From Gordionus sp. m RMFG-2023 (lineage: Eukaryota > Nematomorpha > Gordioida > Chordodea > Parachordodidae): 64,000 bases of DNA. Made by a program: the position numbers and the translations under genes. Position 1 is the stretch's first letter, and each line of letters starts with the position of its first letter. Below, one piece after another: positions 59,234 to 64,000 of the stretch. The stretch is from contig NC_088778.1 of the NCBI RefSeq assembly GCF_954871325.1, positions 18,441,666 through 18,505,665 on the forward strand, given 5' to 3'. The notes below the pieces were generated by a model. The model was not told the DNA's origin, ran no database searches, and was given only the letters and a program-made list of their open reading frames with translations.

Positions 59234-59756
59234 GAGATTATTAAGGGTTAAATCATTGGGTTAGGGGTAGGGTTAGAGGGTTAAGGTTAGGGTTAGAGGG
59301 TTAAGGTTAGGGTTAGTGTTAGGGTTAGGGTTAGTGTTAGATTTAGGGTTAGTAATAGTATTAAATATATAGAATATAATAAGAATATTTTAAAATTATT
59401 TTTCTAAATTCAAAAAGTATATATTAAAGTGTTTTTTATATATATATCTGAAACATACGTAAAAATGCTTATCACGCGAAAATATAATAAATCCCTTTCA
59501 AGGGATTTTAAAAATATAAAAAAACTCAAAAGATTATAAGGGTTAAATCATTGGGTTAGGGTTAGGGTTAGAGAGTTAAGGTTAGAGTTAGAGGGTTAAG
59601 GTTAGGGTTAGTGTTAGGGTTAGGGTTAGTGTTAGGGTTAGGGTTAGCGTTAATGTTAGATTTAGGGTTAGTAATAGTATTAAATATATAGAATATAATA
59701 AGATTATTTTAAAATTATTTTTCTAAGTTCATAAAGTATATATTATATTGTTTTTA
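59234..59756 (-). repeat. Inverted satellite block, copy 2
   Basis: Second copy of the two-monomer inverted block, 2,346 bp to the right of the first. It has the same left junction (GAGATTATTAAGGG near 59,234-59,247) and the same right junction (GTTTTTAGACAATTCACATA near 59,749-59,768). The plus strand reads TTAGGG-type repeats throughout. It is a product of the later tandem duplication rather than an independent inversion. Confidence 0.92.
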
Positions 59757-60140
59757 GACAATTCACATATATATATAAAAAACACTATATTATATACTTT
59801 ATGAACTTAGAATAATAATTTATAAATAATCTTATTATATTCTATATATTTAATACTATTACTAACCCTATATCTAACACTAACCCTAACCATAACCCTA
59901 ACCCTAACCGTAACCCTAACCGTAACCCTAACCTTAACTCTCTAACCCTAACCCTAACCCAATGATTTAACCCTTAATATCCCTTGAGTTTTTTTATATT
60001 TTTAAAATCCCTTGAAAGGGTTTTATTATATTTTCACGTGATAAGCATTTTTACGTATGTTTCACATATATTTATAAAAAACACTTTAATATATACTTTA
60101 TGAACTTAGAAAAATAATTTTAAAATATTCTTATTATATT

Positions 60141-60566
60141 CTACAGATTACACACCGAAAATCGTAACGCAAGTTTTTTTAGCATATTTTCCTTAAGTGA
60201 AATGATTTCAGAACTATCACTATCATTTACTATTTAATTTGTTTCAATTTCACTTCTAAAAAGTAACGCCAAGCTTAAAGTAGGCCCTTTTTGTACTGAA
60301 AGAAATTCGACAGTTTCTTTAAATTTTGAAAGAAATGCTAATAGTTCTTCTACCAGCTCAGATTCATAATTTGATAAAGTGCTTCCCAATTCTTTCAAAA
60401 CATTATTAATTAAATTCTTATTTAATCCAGATATGTTTTCTAGCATAATTAATATACTATGCCAACGTGTTGGGACATTTAATTTTAAGGTTTTCATATG
60501 CGTGGAATTATTGTTATTATTATCATTGGAAATGCCAATTTGAAAACGGGATCCGGGTATGGATCA
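60141..60566 (-). pseudogene. hAT-family transposase, C-terminal fragment, truncated by the satellite
   Basis: A minus-strand frame running from 60,566 down to 60,141 carries the C-terminal half of a hAT transposase. The recognisable landmark is LKLNVPTRWHSILIMLE (about 60,490-60,440), the family's conserved P/T-RW-NS-ML segment. It is followed by a helical stretch ending VEFLSVQKGPTLSLALLF and then by a SLKENMLKKLALRF segment, which matches the usual K-x-x-L...L-x-x-RF step before the dimerisation region. One in-frame TAA lies at 60,234-60,236; the same frame continues beyond it to the array. The satellite begins at 60,143-60,144 and cuts the gene before the C-terminal dimerisation domain, so it cannot make active transposase. 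Residues N-terminal to the PTRW motif include a run of Asn after SIPGSRFQIG and are not clearly hAT. Family assignment is confident from motifs; the subfamily (ZBED-like) is a guess. Confidence 0.8.
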
Positions 60567-60569
60567 ATG

Positions 60570-60779
60570 CTGTCAAGATCTAACATGTCTGATGTTAAAT
60601 CTATTGTACTTAGACATTTTTTTAATCTTCCTCAATTCTAATTCAACCTCTGCAGTTTTATATCTTAGAGCAGTAATAATTTCTCTGATTCTTTTGCAAA
60701 AAAATATCCAGACTCTGGATTTTATATTATTCAGAGTTAGGATAATAAAATTATTTATAGAATTATTAAATGTAGACAT
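60570..60779 (-). pseudogene. Open stretch upstream of and in frame with the hAT fragment
   Basis: A minus-strand open stretch of 68 codons lies in the same frame as the hAT fragment, separated from it by two in-frame TGA codons about 6 codons apart. It contains KSRVWIFFCKRIREI and then a charged, probably helical segment (KTAEVELELRKIKKM). A VW-x-FF phrase can begin a BED zinc finger, but the Cys/His ligands that should follow are absent. I cannot assign it. It may be a decayed upstream part of the same hAT element or chance sequence. Confidence 0.25.
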
Positions 60780-61034
60780 TCATTTTTTAAAATATATAAA
60801 ATTATGGTAACTTTTGGAATTTTGATTGATTGAATTCTATAATGACGTCAATATAATTATGATTTTAAAATATTAGAAAATAAAAATTCATCAAAATCAT
60901 GATTGACATTAAAAAAATTACAACAGTGAAGTTGACCAATTATTAGAATAAAAAGGTATGAAATATGAAAGAAATTTACGCGCCGGTGATTTTTTAAATA
61001 AAATATTAGGCCCGGTGCAACGTTCTAAATAAAT
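60780..61034. other. AT-rich spacer without recognisable features
   Basis: This roughly 250-bp stretch lies between the hAT remnant and the first minisatellite. It has no sustained open frame, no telomere-like units and no clear internal repeat. A small GC-richer patch (ACGCGCCGGTGATT near 60,978 and GGCCCGGTGCAACG near 61,010) stands out from the surroundings and could be the edge of a decayed transposon, but no matching end was found. Confidence 0.5.
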
Positions 61035-61415
61035 TCCAATTTAGTGATATTGACATTTATGACTGACATGTTAAGATTTAATATTATTATTTTTAGTGAT
61101 ATTGACATTTATGACTGACGCGCATATACTAAATATAATATTTTTAGTGATACTGACATTTATGATTGACGTGTAAAGATCAAATATTATATTTTCTATT
61201 GTTATAGATATTTAAGTGAATCCCTGTTTTAAATAGATTTTAATTTAATGATATTGACATTTATGACTGACATGTTAAGATCAAATATAATATTTTAGTG
61301 ATATTGACATTTATGACTGAGGTGTAAAGATTAAATATAATATTTTTAATAATACTGACATTTATGACTCATATGTAAAGATTAAATATAATATTTTTAT
61401 TAATACAGACATTTA
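61035..61415 (+). repeat. About 51-bp minisatellite
   Basis: About seven to eight tandem copies of a ~51-bp unit with the core GATATTGACATTTATGACTG followed by ACRTGTWAAGATTAAATATAATATTTTTAGT. The TGACATTTATG core starts near 61,051, 61,103, 61,154, 61,255, 61,305, 61,356 and 61,407. The 101-bp gap between 61,154 and 61,255 equals two units and holds one strongly diverged copy. Copies differ by a few bases each. It shares nothing with the telomere-like satellite. It may be subterminal repeat sequence of the neighbouring transposon, which is inference only. Confidence 0.88.
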
Positions 61416-61710
61416 TGAATGACGTGTATATAAAATGCAATATAAATAAGACATGTGTTATAAAGATATGCAATATAAACAAGACGTACGATATAAACAA
61501 GACATGCGATATAAATAAGACATACAATATAAATAAGACATGCGTTATAAAGATGTGCGGTGTAAATAAGACATGCGTTATGAAGATATGCGATATAAAG
61601 ATATGGGATATAAATAAGATATACGGTATAAATAAGATATGCGATATAAATAAGACATGCGTTATAAAGATGTGCGATGTAAATAAGACATGCGTTATAA
61701 AGATTAATTA
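61416..61710 (+). repeat. 18/15-bp compound minisatellite
   Basis: Tandem short units of two kinds alternate. One is an 18-bp unit close to ATATAAATAAGACATGCG; the other is a 15-bp unit close to TTATAAAGATATGCG. Where they alternate regularly they make a 33-bp period (for example about 61,540-61,605 and 61,655-61,705). Both lengths are multiples of three, so the plus strand stays open for 98 codons (61,415-61,711) as a low-complexity INKTC/VIKIC peptide with no domain. I take that frame as a by-product of the repeat and do not call it a gene. The repeat ends at the stop codon of the integrase-OTU gene on the other strand, so it occupies that gene's 3' untranslated or flanking region. Confidence 0.88.
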
Positions 61711-62284
61711 AAATTTATTATGCGGTCAAAATGTTCGCGATAATTTCTTAAATATATATTCAAATTAAATTTTTTAATGTAACTTAATTTTTTAATTGGT
61801 GTGTAATATGCCCATTTATAAATGGTATGGATAATTATATTTGTTTGAAGCATAGTTGCCAATGCAACTATCTCCACCTCTGTTCCATAAGTTGCATTTT
61901 GAGCCATGCGTGTTCTCTCCAAATATTTGTCAACGGGTTCTCCCAAAAACCCCTCCATCTGCTCAACAATATCCTTGCTTCTCATAAAGAGAATGCATTG
62001 CTGTCTCAGAAAATCGTAGTGGCATTCGTCATCACAAACTTCTTTGCTTATACATCTACAATAATGATTAACAATAATTTATTTTAAATATGTATACCTG
62101 AAGAGACAATTTCCATCACCAATAATCCGCTCGGTAGAAAAATTATCTCCCATTACACCATTATCATTTTTTGGATATCTTTTCTTGATCGGAAAATGAA
62201 AACGTTCAGAATGATAAATTTTCCATATTCTGTTGGTGGGAAGAAATAGATTTGCATCATTTTTCTTAGAAATTACAGTCTCTA
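61704..62284 (-). other. OTU-type cysteine protease domain (two exons)
   Basis: The exon at 62,098-62,284 ends with GDGNCLFR, the Asp and nucleophile Cys box of the OTU (ovarian tumour) deubiquitinase family. The next exon (61,704-62,055) continues through EPVDKYLERTRMAQNATYG and EIVALATMLQTNIIIHT to YREHFDRI, which supplies the catalytic His. Cys and His are about 111 residues apart, normal for OTU domains, and the protein ends a few residues after the His, so the domain is complete. The 42-bp intron (62,056-62,097) splits the Arg codon after the Cys box. OTU proteases remove ubiquitin or ubiquitin-like tags; in a transposase this could protect the protein from host turnover, but that role is inference. 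Start choice matters: the Cys-box exon opens at an AG acceptor at 62,285-62,286, so it is an internal exon with no start codon of its own. Confidence 0.82.
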
Positions 62285-63761
62285 CTGTCAATTCATTAAA
62301 AAATATGCATAATTAAATAATAACACATATTAATACCTTTCTCAATTAACAGTCCTACTTTGTCAATTACAGCTGAAATATTAGGATTAGAAGGCATAAC
62401 TAATAATTTAAAAAACAAATTTTATCGATTTATAAAAATATTACTATTTTCTCGATGGCTACCAAGCTCTACCATCTTCGTTTCATCATTTAATATCTTT
62501 ATCCTCTTAAAATCTGCATCATCTAAAAAATACATATAATAATAAATATTTTATATTTTTGGTCTTCACAATTCTTATTCTCTTCCCCAATAATCGTGTT
62601 GAGTAATTTTGAGACTAAATATTTAAAAAAATTAATGTGAGTTTTATAAATAATACCGTTCAAGTGATTTTCTTGAGCATTTAACTCCTCATTATAACTC
62701 ACTACCTCACAGTTTTTATCATCTAAAAAATATGTATATTACTAAGTAATTAAGACAATTATATACCTTTTCTTGCAAAGTAATGTTTTATATTACATAT
62801 ATTTGCTTTGCTCTTTAAAATGCTACCGCTAGCATTCATGAGCTCAACATTGCCTAAATATTAAAAATAATTTAATAATAATGATAAATTTCACTTTTAA
62901 GAATCCTAACTATTGTATAAGGACCCATCCAAGGTCTGGTCATTTTACCACCTTTCCTATCAGCCCGACGGCTGTTCCAAATAAGCACTTGATCATTTAC
63001 TAAATAATGGTTATTTCTACCAGCATTACGACTTCTATAATCCCTCTGCTGTTTAAGCTGAGCAAGATCTATATTGCCAGCAGCTATCTCATGAATATCA
63101 TTCATCCTGGAAACTGTATCTTGAAAACAAGATTCCAAATCTGCTTCAGGTACATTGTCAGGATCAATATCCTCTTCCTCGTCAATCTTAAATAGAGACA
63201 TAATATATAGTATATGATTATAAAATGAGATTTATCATACCTCATAAGCTTGTTTTGCTTTTCTACCATACATCAGCTGATATGGCGTAAACTTCGAAGA
63301 TTCGTGTAGAGAAGTGTTATAGGCAAATATTATGCCAGGCAAGGCATCTGTCCAAATTAATTGATCATCCTTAATACACTTTAGTAGTGCATTTTGGATT
63401 GTTCTATTCACTCTTTCAACCATGCCATTTGCTTGAGGGTGATAAGCACTTGTCACCCTCTGCATGGTCCCTATGAGTTTGTGAAAATTATTACTTATTT
63501 CATTTACGAATTCACGTCCTTGATCATTAATTTGAATCTATATATAATATTAATATTTTATTACCAAATTTATTATACTTTTGCCCTACCATGTGTGCAT
63601 AGTAACGAGTAAAGGAATCGCGATATTGATTTTGCTGTTTTATCTTTTAAAGGCATGGCTACAATATATTTGCTGAAATAATCAACTGCTACAGCAATGT
63701 ATTTATAGCCATCCTCACTTTCAGGCAAAGCAGTTAAATCAACACCTATTTGTGTCCATAC
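61704..63761 (-). CDS. Ginger1-like transposase gene: integrase core, GPY/F module, OTU protease (5' end missing)
   Basis: A minus-strand spliced gene with exons at 63,579-63,761, 63,241-63,537, 62,895-63,186, 62,767-62,853, 62,657-62,722, 62,445-62,522, 62,337-62,399, 62,098-62,284 and 61,704-62,055. All introns begin GT and end AG and every exon junction keeps phase, giving 534 codons to the stop, or 549 if a small exon at 62,570-62,614 is used. Introns are 41-54 bp apart from the one holding that small exon (134 bp, or 42 and 47). Domains in order are the integrase catalytic core (about residues 1-150), a GPY/F module (MGPYTIV near residue 247), a charged linker, and an OTU cysteine protease (about 405-530). 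Integrase, GPY/F and OTU in one multi-exon gene is what I recall for Ginger1 cut-and-paste DNA transposons, whose integrase is related to that of Ty3/Gypsy. Neither the N-terminal zinc finger nor terminal inverted repeats were identified, so a domesticated host gene or another integrase-bearing element remains possible. No disruption is seen in the part present. Confidence 0.72.
62337..62722 (-). other. Linker exons between GPY/F module and OTU domain
   Basis: Three short exons (62,657-62,722, 62,445-62,522 and 62,337-62,399) encode a polar, charged linker with no recognised domain. Two have the same acceptor context, TTTTTTAG before ATGAT, and all start and end in phase 1. This could reflect origin by duplication of a short intron-exon piece, or a phase bias that allows exons to be gained or skipped without breaking the frame. 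The region probably separates the DNA-acting part of the protein from the protease. Confidence 0.55.
62570..62614 (-). other. Possible 45-bp micro-exon of the integrase-OTU gene
   Basis: Without this exon the intron at 62,523-62,656 would be 134 bp, far longer than its neighbours. It contains a 45-bp open segment bounded by ATATTTAG on the 5' side and a GTGAAG donor on the 3' side. Using it splits the intron into 42 and 47 bp, in line with the other introns. It keeps phase and adds 15 mostly polar residues (SKLLNTIIGEENKN and junction residues). The donor is not strong, so it could be an alternative exon or chance. Confidence 0.4.
62767..63186 (-). other. Post-core region with GPY/F module
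   Basis: The exon at 62,895-63,186 starts with an acidic segment (IDEEEDIDPDNVPEADLES) and a helical stretch (IDLAQLKQQRDY). It then has the basic segment DQVLIWNSRRADRKGGK leading to the GPY motif, MGPYTIVRIL. The next exon (62,767-62,853) adds NVELMNASGSILKSKANI and then KHYF, which fits the small beta-barrel that ends this module in Ty3/Gypsy and Ginger integrases. GPY/F modules are known to help integrase multimerise and contact DNA. The donor at the end of the first exon (AAAA/GTGAAA) is weaker than the others, so this junction is the least certain of the series. Confidence 0.7.
63241..63761 (-). other. Integrase catalytic core (two exons) with complete DD35E triad
   Basis: This is the integrase (rve) core of the gene above. 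Exon 63,579-63,761 begins VWTQIGVDLTALP and supplies the first catalytic Asp (residue 8 of the visible part). Exon 63,241-63,537 supplies the second Asp in INDQGREF (residue 66) and the Glu in QANGMVERVNR (residue 102). The second Asp and the Glu are separated by exactly 35 residues, the classical D,D-35-E spacing of retroviral-type integrases. Other family landmarks are VDYFSKYIVAMPL, TSAYHPQANG and FTPYQLMYGR. The 41-bp intron lies between HGRAK and IQINDQG, close to the second Asp. The fold would bind two metal ions and join element ends to target DNA in the nucleus. All catalytic residues are present, so the domain looks functional. Confidence 0.85.
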
Positions 63762-64000
63762 CTTTTGTAAAATAAAAGATTGTTGTTATATTATATACTC
63801 CATTAGGAGGTTAGGTGTCATGTAATAAAGTAAAGCTGCTTACCATTATTTATGATTGCAGCTGAAATGAAACATAATAATAAAGAATAAGGTAAAATCT
63901 AAATTAGCTAAAAAATGAAATTATGATATATATATCAATTTTTACCTGAGATTGAAGGGGACTATATTAATTTTATTTATTATATTTTCAGATTATAAGT
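63762..64000 (-). other. Unresolved 5' part of the integrase-OTU gene
   Basis: The gene must continue upstream, because the integrase begins abruptly at its core without the N-terminal HHCC-type zinc finger. Good splice signals are present on the minus strand: a CAG/GTAAAA donor with its exon ending at 63,946, and a TTTCAG acceptor with an ATG/GTAAGC donor around an 18-bp segment (63,844-63,861). They could not be fitted in phase to the exon starting at 63,761. The acceptor of that exon (ACAAAAG) is also purine-rich. The remainder of the gene lies beyond the right edge. Nothing else is recognised here. Confidence 0.4.

Larger units (their letters stand above)
55350..60041 (+). repeat. 2,346-bp tandem duplication carrying an inversion
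   Basis: Positions about 55,350-57,695 and 57,696-60,041 are direct tandem copies. Anchors 55549/57895 and 56699/59045, and the two inverted blocks, are all 2,346 bp apart. Only isolated differences are seen, for example CAAATGATTAT near 57,181 against CAAAAGATTAT near 59,527, and ATCCATTG near 57,661 against ATCCCTTG near 60,007. Because both copies contain the inverted block with the same junctions, the inversion came first and the duplication later. Confidence 0.88.
43251..60143 (+). repeat. Diverged satellite domain with long composite units
   Basis: The array continues with the same basic monomer, but with a consistent set of differences from the left part. These include AACTTAGAAAAATAA instead of AACTTAAAAAAATAA, ACTATTACTAACC instead of ACTAATACTAACC, frequent ATATCTAACAC, TTAACCCTCTAACC in place of TTAACTCTTTAACC, and many AACGCAATG or CATAACCCAATG boundaries. 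A longer unit of about 400-500 bp occurs roughly every 0.9-2.3 kb. Single-base and short indel differences are more frequent than to the left, as expected for an older array edge. The domain ends at 60,143, where unrelated sequence begins. No gene is present; the 64-codon open frame near 43.4-43.6 kb is a chance product of the long unit. Confidence 0.95.

Noticed and set aside
1-60143. CRISPR array
   Set aside because: The repeats are long, tandem and without unique spacers. The telomere-like blocks and the context are eukaryotic.
1-60143. A true telomere tract
   Set aside because: No run of pure CCCTAA longer than a few units is present. All blocks are short, degenerate and embedded in satellite monomers.
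1-60143. tRNA, rRNA or small RNA genes in the satellite
   Set aside because: The monomer is very AT-rich and simple, with no cloverleaf-like or rRNA-like segment. The short hairpin near NACGTG is too small to be a structured RNA on its own.
60559-60810. 83-codon plus-strand open frame opposite the hAT region
   Set aside because: It is antisense to the hAT-linked frame, has no recognisable motif and a hydrophobic composition typical of antisense AT-rich sequence.
61415-61711. 98-codon INKTC/VIKIC repeat peptide as a real gene
   Set aside because: It is fully explained by 18- and 15-bp repeat units. No promoter, domain or conserved non-repeat sequence supports it. It was kept as a finding only.
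61827-62087. 86-codon plus-strand open frame with several Cys
   Set aside because: It is antisense to the OTU exons, which have clear family motifs. The Cys residues are a reflection of the opposite strand and do not form a known zinc finger.
63007-63612. Plus-strand open frames of 62 and 72 codons
   Set aside because: Both are shadows of the integrase exons on the minus strand and show no domain of their own.
63844-63861. 18-bp exon with good acceptor and donor
   Set aside because: It is open in only one phase, and that phase does not lead into the integrase exon starting at 63,761, so it was not added to the gene model.
61704-64000. Ty3/Gypsy LTR retrotransposon instead of a Ginger-like transposon
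   Set aside because: The integrase is Gypsy-like. However, there is no reverse transcriptase, protease-polyprotein or LTR in the visible part, the gene has many short introns, and an OTU domain follows the GPY/F module, which suits Ginger1 better. The call is not final, because the element runs off the window.

Overview
The window is almost entirely one satellite array with a short gene-bearing edge. Positions 1 to about 60,143 are an uninterrupted, very AT-rich tandem array of roughly 230 monomers, each about 256-290 bp. Every monomer joins a block of degenerate telomere-like repeats (CCCTAA with CCATAA, CCTTAA, CACTAA and CTCTAA variants) to a conserved AT-rich body of about 190 bp. The last 3.9 kb (60,144-64,000) is non-satellite DNA with a truncated hAT transposon, two unrelated minisatellites, and a multi-exon integrase-OTU gene on the minus strand that runs off the right edge.

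Organism: eukaryote, probably an invertebrate animal with TTAGGG telomeres and a very AT-rich genome. The short GT-AG introns, the hAT remnant, and above all the integrase plus GPY/F plus OTU protease arrangement (the Ginger1 type of DNA transposon, which I recall being described from Hydra and other invertebrates) make a cnidarian such as Hydra plausible. This is inference, not an identification. The C-rich telomere strand reads 5'->3' on the plus strand, which is the polarity of a left chromosome end, so the window is probably subtelomeric with the telomere to the left. No pure telomere tract is present.

Layout. 1-43,250: homogeneous monomers arranged in nested higher-order repeats (offsets about 7.55, 5.44, 4.57, 4.39, 2.47 and 2.2 kb). 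43,250-60,143: a more diverged monomer family that includes a longer composite unit, a 3,346-bp tandem duplication, and a 2,346-bp tandem duplication that carries an inverted block. 60,143: the array abuts, inside the coding frame, the 3' part of a hAT transposase. 61,035-61,705: a ~51-bp minisatellite followed by an 18/15-bp minisatellite. 61,704-63,761 and beyond, minus strand: nine or ten exons, in continuous phase, of an integrase-OTU transposase with introns mostly of 41-54 bp.

No genes lie inside the satellite. Open frames there are chance products of repeat sequence.
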